Origin: Gemmobacter caeruleus | Lineage (GTDB): Bacteria; Pseudomonadota; Alphaproteobacteria; Rhodobacterales; Rhodobacteraceae | NCBI RefSeq assembly: GCF_008271655.1 | Contig: NZ_VKKX01000033.1 | Span: 248,001 to 312,000, forward strand | Direction of reading: 5' to 3' | Length of the DNA stretch: 64,000 nucleotides | In this document: piece after piece, positions 7,983-16,025 of the stretch | How the letters are laid out: each line of letters opens with the position of its first letter | Numbering within the stretch: position 1 is the first letter of the stretch | Made by a program: the position numbers and the translations under genes | Notes under the pieces: model-generated | Told to the model about the DNA's origin: nothing | The model's input: the letters and a program-made list of their open reading frames with translations, nothing else | The model's database searches: none

Positions 7983-9368
7983 TCAGGCGTTCAGCGGGTT
8001 GTCACCCAGGGCGCCCTTTGGCGCCTCGATCCGGCTCATGGGCCAGGTGACCTCGACAATGGCGCCGGTTTCGCCCTGGGGGCCGGGGCTGCGATTGGCG
8101 AAGGAAAGCTCGGCCCCCGTGCGCTCCAGCAGGGTCTTGGCGATGAAGAGGCCAAGGCCCATCCCGTCATATTCCGGGCGCGCGGCCAGATCGGCGGCGC
8201 TGCGGCGATTGCGCATGAAGGGTTCGCCCAGCCGGCCAATCACATGGGAGGGATAGCCCGGCCCGTCATCGCGGATGCGGAGCGTGAGGCGCGCCGCCGT
8301 CCATTCCGCCTCGATCGACACCTCTTGCCGCGCGAAATCGACGGCGTTCTGGATCAGGTTGCGCAGCCCGTGAATGACCTCGGGCTGGCGGCGCAGATCA
8401 GGCCCGGCGGCGGGGCTGCCGGCGCTGTCATCGGGCGGCAAAAGGTGAAACGCCACCCGTTTGCCGCGCGCGACATGCGGCTCGGCCGCCTCGCGCAGCA
8501 GCACCTCAAGGGGGGCGCGGCGCAGATGCAGGTCGTCCTTCCCGGCCCGCCCCATGGAGCGCAGGATCTCGCGGCAGCGGTCAGCCTGATCGCGGATCAG
8601 CTGCGCATCGGCCTGAAGATCGGGGTTGGTGTCCAGCTCGTCGATCAGTTCGGCGCTGACCAGCTTGATCGTGGCCAACGGCGTGCCCAGCTCATGCGCG
8701 GCGGCAGCGACCACGCCGCCCAGATCGGTCAGCTTCTGTTCCCGCGCCAGCGCCATCTGCGTGGCCAGCAAAGCGTCCTGCATCGTATGGATCTCGGCCG
8801 CGACGCGATGCGCATAGGCGCCCAGAAAGGCGATGCCGATGATGACCGACAGCCAGAAGCCAAAGGCGAACAGCGTGGGCAGGGTGAACAGCGTGCCATC
8901 GGGCAGGGTCAGCTTGAGATGCGACAGCGCCAGGATGGTGATCGCCGCCATAGCCAAAGTGCCCAGAACCAGGGTCGCCCGTGCCGACAATGCGGTGGCC
9001 GAAATGGTCACCGGCGCCACGATCAGCAGCGCGAAGGGGTTGGTCAGCCCCCCGGTCAGCCAGAGCAGCAGCGCCAGTTGCCCGAGGTCGAACAGCAGCG
9101 TCAGGAAGACCTGATATTCCGACAGCCGCGTGCTTTCGGGATAAAGAAAGATCAGCAGCAGGTTCACGATGACCGAACCGCCCACCACCAGCAGGCACAG
9201 GCCCAGCGGAAAGCCGATCTGGAACAGGTTGCTTGCAATCAACAGGGTGGCGATCTGCCCGGTGATCGCCGCCCAGCGGATCAGCACCAGACCGCGCAGA
9301 TGCAGCACGCCGTTGCGCGGGCCGTGATCGGTCTCTGCGCGAAAGAAACTGGACCACATGATTGACAC
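7983..9368 (-). CDS. regB: RegB/PrrB redox-sensing histidine kinase
   Basis: This is the membrane sensor kinase of the RegB/RegA (PrrB/PrrA) system, which controls energy metabolism in response to quinone redox state and oxygen. It has six hydrophobic segments within residues 25-190, including the quinone-site motif GGLTNPF at 106-112. The H-box AAAAHELGTPL follows, with phospho-His225, then the redox Cys265 in ADRCREILR, and HATPase motifs NLIQNAVDFA, DDGPGY and GMGLGLFIAK. The GTG at 9368 gives the same His225/Cys265 numbering as R. capsulatus RegB; an ATG at 9359 is the alternative. It is divergent from senC-regA-hvrA, the classical arrangement. Confidence 0.97.
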   Translation of the reverse strand: MSIMWSSFFRAETDHGPRNGVLHLRGLVLIRWAAITGQIATLLIASNLFQIGFPLGLCLLVVGGSVIVNLLLIFLYPESTRLSEYQVFLTLLFDLGQLALLLWLTGGLTNPFALLIVAPVTISATALSARATLVLGTLAMAAITILALSHLKLTLPDGTLFTLPTLFAFGFWLSVIIGIAFLGAYAHRVAAEIHTMQDALLATQMALAREQKLTDLGGVVAAAAHELGTPLATIKLVSAELIDELDTNPDLQADAQLIRDQADRCREILRSMGRAGKDDLHLRRAPLEVLLREAAEPHVARGKRVAFHLLPPDDSAGSPAAGPDLRRQPEVIHGLRNLIQNAVDFARQEVSIEAEWTAARLTLRIRDDGPGYPSHVIGRLGEPFMRNRRSAADLAARPEYDGMGLGLFIAKTLLERTGAELSFANRSPGPQGETGAIVEVTWPMSRIEAPKGALGDNPLNA

Positions 9369-9395
9369 ATCCTGCCGCAGGTGACGTTTTTGCCA

Positions 9396-9424
9396 TTGTT
9401 ATGGCCGCCCGGTTGCGGGATCAA
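9396..9424 (-). promoter_or_regulatory. Candidate regB promoter
   Basis: Minus strand: -35 TTGATC (9424-9419), a 17-bp spacer, and -10 TAACAA (9401-9396). This places the transcription start roughly 20 bp before the regB start codon. The match is moderate and was judged by eye only. Confidence 0.35.
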
Positions 9425-9464
9425 TGCGCGCCGGTCAGGTGCCGGAGAGACAAAGGGGGTTCCG

Positions 9465-10097
9465 ATGCAAAAGCTTTATGCCGGTATTGCGGTGGCGGCG
9501 GTGGCGGCGCTGGTGGGGGGCAGCCTGTATTATGTGCAGTCGCGCCAGGCGGATGATCCCTTTGCGGCCTGCCGGGCCGGGGCCGTGGGCGGCGGCACGA
9601 TTGGCGGGCCGTTCACGCTGGTCAATGGCGAAGGCAAGACCGTGACCGATGCCGACGTGATCACCAAACCCTCGATCGTCTATTTCGGATATACCTTCTG
9701 TCCCGATGTCTGCCCGATGGACAATGCCCGCAATGCGGCGGCCATCGACCTGCTGGATGAAAAGGGGGTGGATGTGCAGCCGGTCTTCATCTCCATCGAC
9801 CCGACACGCGATACGCCCGAGGTGGTGAAGGATTTTGCCGCCAACCTGCACCCCAAGATGATCGGCCTGACCGGATCGCCCGAACAGGTCAAGGCGGCAT
9901 CGCAGGCCTACAAGACCTATTACAAGGCGCAAAACCCCGAGCAGGAATTCTATCTGGTCGATCATTCGACCTTTTCCTATCTGGTTCTGCCAAAGCTGGG
10001 TTTCATGGAATTCTACAAGCGTGAAACCACGCCCGAGGAAATGGCCGCGAATGTCGCCTGTTATGTCGATGCGGCATCCGATCGCGCGGCAAATTGA
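9465..10097 (+). CDS. senC: SenC/PrrC, SCO-family copper chaperone
   Basis: This 210-aa SCO1/SenC protein is anchored by one N-terminal transmembrane helix (residues 5-27) with a periplasmic thioredoxin-like domain. The copper ligands are visible as C79 and C83 in CPDVC and H167 in VDHSTF. SCO proteins help assemble the CuA/CuB centres of cytochrome oxidases. In Rhodobacter, SenC/PrrC is encoded between regB and regA and also influences signalling through RegB. The start is the ATG at 9465, preceded by the strong Shine-Dalgarno run AGGGGG; an upstream in-frame ATG would add a segment without signal character. Confidence 0.95.
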   Translation: MQKLYAGIAVAAVAALVGGSLYYVQSRQADDPFAACRAGAVGGGTIGGPFTLVNGEGKTVTDADVITKPSIVYFGYTFCPDVCPMDNARNAAAIDLLDEKGVDVQPVFISIDPTRDTPEVVKDFAANLHPKMIGLTGSPEQVKAASQAYKTYYKAQNPEQEFYLVDHSTFSYLVLPKLGFMEFYKRETTPEEMAANVACYVDAASDRAAN

Positions 10098-10157
10098 CCT
10101 TATGGGCAAAGCGGCCTAGGTTTTGGCGATAACGTGGGTCGTTGAAAGGATTTTGCC

Positions 10158-10712
10158 ATGGTGGATGATCTGGGCGCCGAACTCGGGCCGGACCGGACCT
10201 TGCTGCTGGTCGATGACGACGAGCCCTTTGTGAAGCGTCTGGCGAAAGCCATGGAAAAGCGTGGATTTCAGCCCGAAACGGCAGAAAGCGTGGCGGCCGG
10301 CAAGGCCATCGCGCAAAGCCGCCCGCCGGCCTATGCGGTGATCGACCTGCGGCTGGAAGACGGCAACGGGCTGGATGTCGTGGAGGCCCTGCGCGAGCGG
10401 CGCCCCGATTGCCGGATCGTCGTGCTGACCGGCTATGGCGCGATTGCGACCGCCGTCGCCGCGGTGAAGATTGGCGCCACCGATTATCTGTCGAAACCCG
10501 CAGACGCGAATGAAATCACCAATGCGCTGCTGGCGCGGGGCGAATCGCTGCCGCCGCCGCCGGAAAATCCGATGTCGGCAGACCGGGTCCGCTGGGAGCA
10601 TATTCAGCGCGTTTATGAAATGTGCGATCGCAATGTGTCGGAAACCGCGCGCCGACTTAATATGCATCGCCGGACATTGCAGCGTATTCTGGCAAAGCGC
10701 AGCCCCAAATAA
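10158..10712 (+). CDS. regA: RegA/PrrA response regulator
   Basis: This 184-aa response regulator is the partner of RegB. The receiver domain occupies residues 13-125, with acidic pocket DDD at 19-21, phospho-acceptor Asp63 (VIDLRL), Thr in VVLTGYG and the conserved lysine in YLSKPAD. A proline linker (PPPPEN) leads to a Fis-type helix-turn-helix at about 150-180 (NVSETARRLNMHRRTLQRIL). RegA binds DNA at genes for respiration, carbon and nitrogen fixation and, where present, photosynthesis. A GAAAGGA ribosome site precedes the ATG. It lies 60 bp after senC and 96 bp before hvrA. Confidence 0.97.
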   Translation: MVDDLGAELGPDRTLLLVDDDEPFVKRLAKAMEKRGFQPETAESVAAGKAIAQSRPPAYAVIDLRLEDGNGLDVVEALRERRPDCRIVVLTGYGAIATAVAAVKIGATDYLSKPADANEITNALLARGESLPPPPENPMSADRVRWEHIQRVYEMCDRNVSETARRLNMHRRTLQRILAKRSPK

Positions 10713-10749
10713 GTTGCCGCAATTCGATTGGACGATTATACCGAGTTAA

Positions 10750-10777
10750 AGCCCGGCTCGAATAACCGCGCCGGGCT
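10750..10777 (+). repeat. Hairpin between regA and hvrA
   Basis: An inverted repeat AGCCCGGC ... GCCGGGCT (8-bp stem, 12-nt loop) lies between the two cistrons. No T-run follows, so it is not a textbook terminator. It could serve as a processing site, stabiliser or weak attenuator setting regA versus hvrA levels. Confidence 0.4.
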
Positions 10778-10808
10778 GCGATTTAATGGAAAGCGGGACT
10801 ATCGAAAC

Positions 10809-11117
10809 ATGGATCTGAATGCGCTGTCTCTGAAGGAATTGAAAGACTTGCAGGCGCAGGTCGCGCGGGCCATCGCCTCTTTCGAGGAGCGCAAAAAGAA
10901 AGAAGCCCTGGCCGAGCTGGAAGACCGCGCGCGCCAGATGGGCTTTTCCCTGTCGGAATTGCTGGGCACACCGGTTGCCCGCAAGCGCGCCCCGGCCGCC
11001 GCGAAATATGCCAATCCCGAGAATGCGGCGGAAACCTGGTCGGGCCGCGGGCGCAAGCCGCGCTGGTTCGAAGCCGCGCTGAAGGCGGGCCGTGCGCCCG
11101 AAGAAATGTCGGTCTGA
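10809..11117 (+). CDS. hvrA: HvrA, H-NS-family trans-activator
   Basis: This 102-aa protein has the H-NS family layout. The N-terminal helical oligomerisation segment (MDLNALSLKELKDLQAQV) is followed by a basic linker (ARKRAPAAAK) and the C-terminal DNA-binding motif TWSGRGRKPRWF. HvrA of R. capsulatus is the same length and lies directly after regA; it tunes photosynthesis, respiration and nitrogen-fixation genes. The ATG at 10809 begins at the conserved N-terminus; an in-frame start 27 codons upstream lies in the inter-cistronic hairpin region and is unlikely. After this gene the conserved reg cluster ends and the catabolic island begins on the other strand. Confidence 0.93.
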   Translation: MDLNALSLKELKDLQAQVARAIASFEERKKKEALAELEDRARQMGFSLSELLGTPVARKRAPAAAKYANPENAAETWSGRGRKPRWFEAALKAGRAPEEMSV

Positions 11118-11124
11118 CCGCGCC

Positions 11125-12030
11125 TCAATCCTGATCTGGTGCGGCGCTGCTCGGCCCTGTGGCGGCGGAGCGAAAGGTCGCGCGATAGGCGGTCGGGGTC
11201 TGGCCCCGCGCCCGGCGAAACCGCCGCGCCAGATCGGCGGCATCGGAAAAGCCGCAGGCGCCGGCGATCTGCGCGATGGTCCGGTCGGTTTGCACCAGTT
11301 GTTGACAGGCCTGCCCCAGCCGCAGCTGCATGACATAGGCGCTGATCGACATACGGGCGCTGCGCCGGAAAATGCGCTGCAACTGGCTTTCGGTCAGATG
11401 CACCAGATCGCAGAGCGGCGCCAGGCGCAGCGGCTGGTCGTAATGCTGGTGCAGGTGATCCAGCACCTTTTGCAGCCGGGCACGATCGCGCGGCAGATCG
11501 CTGATCGTGACGGCATCGGCCGCCAGTGGCCTGCGGTCGGGCGCCGCGGCCAGCGCAACGAGCAGCGATTGCAGTGCCATGACCTGCGAAAGATCGTCCA
11601 TACCGCCCAGATCCAGAAACCGCTGGCGCAGCGCATCTGAGGTCGCGGGGCCGAAATGCAGCCCGCGCCGTGCCTGGGCCAGCAGATCGGCCACCGGCGA
11701 CAGCTCGGGCACGGCGCGGATCAGGCCGGCGGCCCAATCCTGCGTGAACCAGCAGACCACCGCGCGGTGCCGCGTGGCGCCCCCGGTCAGGCCGCGCGAC
11801 TGAAACGCATGGGGCAGGTTCGGCGCGATCAACACCAGATCACCGTCGCCATATTGCCCGACATGATCGCCGACAAAGCGCATCCCGTGGCTATCGACCG
11901 TCAGGGTCAGCTCGAATTCCGGGTGATAATGCCAGTTGAACGGAAATTCCGGCAATTGCCGGTCAAACACCAGAAGCGACCGGCCCGGTGCGATGGTCAC
12001 GGTTTCGAAATAGGGCGGCGCTATGGGCAT
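11125..12030 (-). CDS. AraC-family transcriptional regulator
   Basis: This 301-aa protein has an N-terminal cupin sensing domain (FNWHYHPEFELTL near residues 30-45, GDLVLIAPNLPHAF near 62-75). The C-terminal AraC/XylS double helix-turn-helix covers about 190-290, with FSDAADLARRFRRARGQTPTAYR as the second motif. The domain layout suits a regulator of sugar or sugar-acid catabolism. It is transcribed away from the GMC oxidoreductase gene with 112 bp between them, so it most likely controls that gene pair and itself. The inducer is unknown. Confidence 0.88.
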   Translation of the reverse strand: MPIAPPYFETVTIAPGRSLLVFDRQLPEFPFNWHYHPEFELTLTVDSHGMRFVGDHVGQYGDGDLVLIAPNLPHAFQSRGLTGGATRHRAVVCWFTQDWAAGLIRAVPELSPVADLLAQARRGLHFGPATSDALRQRFLDLGGMDDLSQVMALQSLLVALAAAPDRRPLAADAVTISDLPRDRARLQKVLDHLHQHYDQPLRLAPLCDLVHLTESQLQRIFRRSARMSISAYVMQLRLGQACQQLVQTDRTIAQIAGACGFSDAADLARRFRRARGQTPTAYRATFRSAATGPSSAAPDQD

Positions 12031-12142
12031 TGCGGATCATTTACCGTGATGGATGCGGCAATCATACAAGGATTCGCCGCTTTGGGGAATGGGCGCTGCG
12101 GGTGGCCTCTGGCATCAGGAAACGGTCAGGCGGGAGGCGGGC

Positions 12143-13654
12143 ATGGACAGCATTCAGGCGGATGTGGTGATCATCGGGTCGGGCGTCGGCGGCTCGGCCG
12201 TGGCGCATCGGCTGGTCGGCAGCGGTGCCCGGGTGCTGATGCTGGAGCGCGGCGATTTCCTGCCGAACGAGTCGCAGAACAGCGATGCCCGGGCGGTATT
12301 CGGCGAACAACGTTACAAGACGCGCGACATATGGTTTGACGCGCGGGGCGCGGCGTTCCGGCCGGGGCAATATTACCATGTCGGCGGGCATACCAAATTC
12401 TACGGCACAGCGATGTTCCGTTTCCGTGAATCGGATTTCGCGGCGACGGCGATTGACGGTATGACCTCGCCGGCCTGGCCCATCGGCTATGGGGATCTGG
12501 CGCCGTTCTATGCCGAGGCAGAGCAGCTTTACGGGGTGCGCGGGGCGGCAGGGTTCGACCCGACCGAGCCGCCGCGCGACGCCTTTCCGCATGCGGCCAT
12601 CCCGCATGAGCCGGTGATCGCCCGGCTGGCCGAAGGGCTGGCGGCACAGGGGTTGCGGCCTTTCCCCATGCCTTCGGCGGTGGATTACGGCCCGGGCGGC
12701 ACCTGCCGGCGTTGCGACAGTTGCGATGCCTTTGCCTGCCGCTTTGGCGCCAAGGGCGATGCCGAGACGCGGGTCTTGCGCCCCTTGCTGGCGCAGGGCG
12801 ATTTTCGGTTGGAGCGGCGGACGGAGGTGAGGCGGCTGATCCTTGACGATCAGGGCCGGCATGTCGTGGCGGCCGAGGCGCTGCGCGAGGGCGTGCCGAT
12901 CCGGGTGGAGGCGCCGGTTTTCGTGCTGTCGGCCGGGGCGATCAATTCGGCGCTGATCCTGTTGCGCTCGGCCTGTGACGCGGCGCCGGCGGGGGTGGCG
13001 AACCGCTCGGGCGTGGTGGGGCGCTATCTGATGAACCACCACTTGACAGGGCTGATGGGCATCCGGCCGCTGGCGGTGAACGACACGCGCTTTCCCAAGA
13101 CATTGGCGATCAACGATTTCTATCATGGCCTGCCGGGCGACGAGGGCGCGCGGGGCAACATGCAGATGCTGGGCAATATCCGGGGGGCGATGATCCGTCC
13201 GGCCTATCCGGCGCTGCCCGGCCCGCTGGCCGATTGGCTGGGCCGGCATTCCGTCGATGTGCTGGCCATGTCGGAAGACCTGCCCGACCGCGACAGCCGC
13301 GTGCGGCTGTTGCCGGGGGACCGGGTCGAGGTGGATTATCGCCCCGGCGGCACCGCGGCGCATGACCGCTTTGTGCGGCATCTGCGGGGCGTGCTGCGGC
13401 GCGCGGGCTTTCCGCTGGTGCTGCGTCACCGCTTTGGCATTCAGGCGCCGTCACATCAATGCGGCACGGTGCGGATGGGCCATGACCCCGCACAATCGGC
13501 GCTGGACGGTCTGTGCCGGGCGCATGACCACCCCAATCTGCATGTGGTGGACGGGGGGTTCCTGCCCTCATCCGCCGCGCTGAACCCGGCCCTGACCATC
13601 GCCGCGCAGGCGCTGCGGGTCGGTGCCCATCTGCGCGCCCGTCGCGCGCCCTGA
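12143..13654 (+). CDS. GMC-family FAD oxidoreductase
   Basis: This 503-aa glucose-methanol-choline oxidoreductase has the FAD-binding VVIIGSGVGGSAVAHRL at residues 8-24, LERGDF, and the C-terminal SHQCGTVRMG and ALNPALTIAAQAL, which carry the active-site His and Asn. A cysteine-rich segment GTCRRCDSCDAFACRFGAK lies mid-protein, as in some membrane-linked sugar and alcohol dehydrogenases of this family; whether it binds metal is unknown. The ATG at 12143 follows a GGGAGG ribosome site. It forms a two-gene unit with the shikimate-dehydrogenase-like gene 20 bp downstream and faces an AraC regulator. The substrate is likely a polyol or sugar but cannot be read from sequence. Confidence 0.87.
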   Translation: MDSIQADVVIIGSGVGGSAVAHRLVGSGARVLMLERGDFLPNESQNSDARAVFGEQRYKTRDIWFDARGAAFRPGQYYHVGGHTKFYGTAMFRFRESDFAATAIDGMTSPAWPIGYGDLAPFYAEAEQLYGVRGAAGFDPTEPPRDAFPHAAIPHEPVIARLAEGLAAQGLRPFPMPSAVDYGPGGTCRRCDSCDAFACRFGAKGDAETRVLRPLLAQGDFRLERRTEVRRLILDDQGRHVVAAEALREGVPIRVEAPVFVLSAGAINSALILLRSACDAAPAGVANRSGVVGRYLMNHHLTGLMGIRPLAVNDTRFPKTLAINDFYHGLPGDEGARGNMQMLGNIRGAMIRPAYPALPGPLADWLGRHSVDVLAMSEDLPDRDSRVRLLPGDRVEVDYRPGGTAAHDRFVRHLRGVLRRAGFPLVLRHRFGIQAPSHQCGTVRMGHDPAQSALDGLCRAHDHPNLHVVDGGFLPSSAALNPALTIAAQALRVGAHLRARRAP

Positions 13655-13674
13655 CCCGAGGGAGGAGAAGACCG

Positions 13675-14517
13675 ATGAACTTTCTGTTGCCGCTGACCGG
13701 ATCCTTTGCGCAGCCCGCCGCCGAGAACCCGACCGTCGCGATGATCGAGGCCGCCTTTGCGCATCACGGGCTGGACTGGCGTTACCTCAATGTCGAGGTG
13801 GCGCCCGCGGATCTGGGCGATGCGGTGCGCGGTGCGCGGGCGATGGGGTGGCGGGGGTTCAACTGCTCCATCCCGCACAAGGTGGCGGTGATCGCGCATC
13901 TGGATGGGCTGGGCCAGTCGGCGCAGATCATCGGCGCGGTGAATACCGTGGTGCGGCAGGGTGACCGCCTGATCGGCGAGAATACCGATGGCCGCGGCTT
14001 TGTCGCCGCCCTGCGCCAGGAGGTCGATCCTGCGGGCAAGGCGGTGGTGTTGTTCGGCGCCGGTGGGGCGGCGCGGGCGGTGGCGGTCGAGATGGCGCTG
14101 GCCGGGGCGCGGCAGATCACCATCGTCAACCGGAGTGCGGGGCGCGGGCAGGCTCTGGTCGATCTTTTGAACGATCGCACCCCGGCGCAGGCCCGGTTGG
14201 CGATCTGGGATGGCCCCTTTGCCGTGCCGGCCGGGACCGATATCGTGATCCATGCGACCTCGGTCGGGCTTTACCCTGATGTGGAGGCGATGCCCGCGAT
14301 CGCGATCGAAAGCCTGACCCCGGCCATGGTGGTGGCCGATGGCATCCATAACCCGCCGCTCACGCCCCTGTTGCGGGCCGCGCAGGCACGGGGCTGCCGC
14401 ACGGTCGATGGGCTGGGCATGCTGGTGCAGCAGGGGGTGATCGGTTTGAAATACTGGACCGGGGTCGATGCCGATCCGCAGGTGATGCGGCAGGCCTTGC
14501 TGGCGCTGCGGCTCTGA
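13675..14517 (+). CDS. Shikimate dehydrogenase-like NAD(P)-dependent oxidoreductase (atypical)
   Basis: This 280-aa protein has the AroE fold: SIPHK with the catalytic Lys69, GAVNT with Asn90, ENTDG with Asp105, and the Rossmann motif VLFGAGGAARAVAVEMALAGA. The N-terminal SxS motif that holds the shikimate carboxylate in AroE is missing; the same place reads GSFAQPAAENPTV. It therefore probably acts on a related hydroxy or keto acid rather than being the housekeeping AroE. A GGGAGGAGAA ribosome site precedes the ATG. It follows the GMC gene by 20 bp and converges on oiaK with only 5 bp between them, at the edge of the apiose block. Confidence 0.8.
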   Translation: MNFLLPLTGSFAQPAAENPTVAMIEAAFAHHGLDWRYLNVEVAPADLGDAVRGARAMGWRGFNCSIPHKVAVIAHLDGLGQSAQIIGAVNTVVRQGDRLIGENTDGRGFVAALRQEVDPAGKAVVLFGAGGAARAVAVEMALAGARQITIVNRSAGRGQALVDLLNDRTPAQARLAIWDGPFAVPAGTDIVIHATSVGLYPDVEAMPAIAIESLTPAMVVADGIHNPPLTPLLRAAQARGCRTVDGLGMLVQQGVIGLKYWTGVDADPQVMRQALLALRL

Positions 14518-14522
14518 CCGGA

Positions 14523-15893
14523 TCAGCGCGGGCCGCCGCCGGCGCGGATCCAGCCAAAGTAATCTTCGCTGCCCATCTGCCCGCCCTTCAGCGCCAGTTC
14601 CAGCCCGTCATGCGGCCCGTCGCCATGGGCGCGGAACAGCGCCGCCCCGGGAATGGTGGGCGCAAGGGCCGAGAGCGCGAACAACCCGAGCTGCGCCGTG
14701 CCATGGCCCGACGTATCGCCGCCCGAGATCACCGCCCGGCGCAGGCCGGATTGGCGCAGGATCGTCTCCAGCACCCGGCCAAGCGCGGCGCCGATACGGG
14801 TATTCACCCGATCGGCTGGCAGGCCGCTGGTGGCGATGGCATCGCGCAGCGCGGCGACGGCGGGGTCGTCCGGGCCGGCGGCGCTGTGGATCAGCGGGCT
14901 TTGTCCGCGGTCCAGCGCGGCCAGGGCGGCGGCGATGGCGCGGCCTTCCTCGGCGGCAAGGTCGGCCTCGCTGCCGCAGGCGGCGCGGGCGTCCAGGCGG
15001 ATGCCGGCAAAGCCGTTTTCCAGCGACCAGCCGATCTGCCCCGCCGTGATCGGCGAGACCGAGCCGGAGACCGCCACGATCCGCGCCACCGCCCCGGCAG
15101 ATTGCGGCGGCGGGGCGTCGGGCAGCAGCCCCTTGTCCTGCCAGTGGCGGATCAGCGCATATTCCACCCCCTGCGACCCGACCGCGACCGGCATCCGGTC
15201 GCGATTGCGCCACAAGAGCCGGCCCACGGCGGTTTCGCTCGTGCTGTCCATCATGTCGCACAGGATCAGCCGCGCGCCGGCCTGCAAGGCATGGTCCAGC
15301 CGGGCCTGTGCGGTGTCGGGGCTGTGCAGGGTCTCCAGATCCAGCAGGGCGGGGGGCAGGTCGGTCTGCCCCGCCAGATGGCGCGCGACATCGGATTCGG
15401 TCATCGGGGTCACCGGATGGCGCGCCATGACCGGGTGGCGATCCAGCCGGAACACCCCGTCGGGCGTGCCGGCGAACAGATGACCGAAGGCCTGATAGCG
15501 GCGCATCTGCGGTGCGGCGACCACGACACTCGCCGCCTGCCCGCCCCGCGCCGCCAGCGCGAGTTCGGTGCCTTTGCCGATCGACCCGATCCCCGGCGCG
15601 GAGTCGAGGGTGGAGCAGATCTTCCAGTGCAAAAGCGGCGCCCCCAGCCCTGCCAGAAAACCCAGCGGTGCCGGCATGTTGGCCTGCATCCAGCCCGGAT
15701 CCTGCGCCCGCGCGGTCGAGGCGATGCCGATGCCGCGCAGACCCGGAAACCGCGCCAGCCGTTCCGGCGTCGGGGTATCGAGGAACAGGATGGCGGGCAG
15801 GCCGGCGAAATGCAGCACCTCCATCACCGCGGCAGAGCCGGTGAAATCGTCGCCATACCAGGCGATCAGCAGGCCGGGGGGCAAAGCGGTCAT
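14523..15893 (-). CDS. oiaK: 3-oxo-isoapionate kinase (DUF1537 / four-carbon acid sugar kinase family)
   Basis: This 456-aa DUF1537 kinase has the N-terminal DDFTGSAAVMEVL motif, KICSTLDSAPGIGSIGKG near residue 90-107, and the C-terminal nucleotide-binding SGGDTSGH and KGGQMGSEDYF. DUF1537 enzymes phosphorylate four- or five-carbon sugar acids. With ApnO and a RuBisCO-like protein as neighbours, the best fit is OiaK, which makes 3-oxo-isoapionate 4-phosphate in the D-apiose pathway. It is transcribed divergently from apnO across a 132-bp region that holds a perfect 16-bp inverted repeat. The domain is clear; the substrate is inferred from context. Confidence 0.82.
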   Translation of the reverse strand: MTALPPGLLIAWYGDDFTGSAAVMEVLHFAGLPAILFLDTPTPERLARFPGLRGIGIASTARAQDPGWMQANMPAPLGFLAGLGAPLLHWKICSTLDSAPGIGSIGKGTELALAARGGQAASVVVAAPQMRRYQAFGHLFAGTPDGVFRLDRHPVMARHPVTPMTESDVARHLAGQTDLPPALLDLETLHSPDTAQARLDHALQAGARLILCDMMDSTSETAVGRLLWRNRDRMPVAVGSQGVEYALIRHWQDKGLLPDAPPPQSAGAVARIVAVSGSVSPITAGQIGWSLENGFAGIRLDARAACGSEADLAAEEGRAIAAALAALDRGQSPLIHSAAGPDDPAVAALRDAIATSGLPADRVNTRIGAALGRVLETILRQSGLRRAVISGGDTSGHGTAQLGLFALSALAPTIPGAALFRAHGDGPHDGLELALKGGQMGSEDYFGWIRAGGGPR

Positions 15894-15909
15894 ATCGGGC
15901 CTCGGTGTT

Positions 15910-15932
15910 TTACTGGTATGATGAGTATATCA
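15910..15932. promoter_or_regulatory. Operator site 1 (oiaK/apnO intergenic)
   Basis: Bases 15910-15925 form the left arm of a perfect 16-bp inverted repeat whose right arm is at 15979-15994. Bases 15915-15932 (GGTATGATGAGTATATCA) recur exactly, in opposite orientation, in the second divergent region of this cluster. The core TGAT-GAGTAT-ATCA is itself palindromic. On the minus strand it contains TATACT, a good -10 for oiaK, so binding would block that promoter. Confidence 0.65.
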
Positions 15933-15935
15933 TTG

Positions 15936-15964
15936 TTGCGGATTGGCAAGAAGCAATCTATGCT
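15936..15964 (+). promoter_or_regulatory. Candidate apnO promoter
   Basis: -35 TTGCGG (15936-15941), a 17-bp spacer and -10 TATGCT (15959-15964). It sits between the two operator arms, so a regulator bound at both could loop or block it. The match is moderate and was judged by eye. Confidence 0.35.
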
Positions 15965-15978
15965 GCGCCAAAGGTTAC

Positions 15979-15994
15979 CTCATCATACCAGTAA
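15979..15994. promoter_or_regulatory. Operator site 2 (right arm of the inverted repeat)
   Basis: CTCATCATACCAGTAA is the exact reverse complement of 15910-15925, with a 53-bp gap between arms. It lies just downstream of the candidate apnO transcription start and 31 bp before the apnO ATG. The core CTCATCATACC also occurs at 18171-18181 upstream of oiaX. Confidence 0.6.
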
Positions 15995-16025
15995 GGCGCT
16001 GGTTCCGGGAGGATTGGAGGAAGAC

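Noticed and set aside
6065-8050. A 661-codon open frame on the plus strand over tsaE and the PAS gene
   Set aside because: It is rich in Arg, Gly and Gln with no domain, and it lies opposite two genes with clear motifs. It is a GC-rich antisense shadow.
10728-10808. A longer HvrA starting upstream of 10809
   Set aside because: The extra 27 residues fall in the inter-cistronic hairpin and HvrA of R. capsulatus is 102 aa, matching the ATG at 10809.
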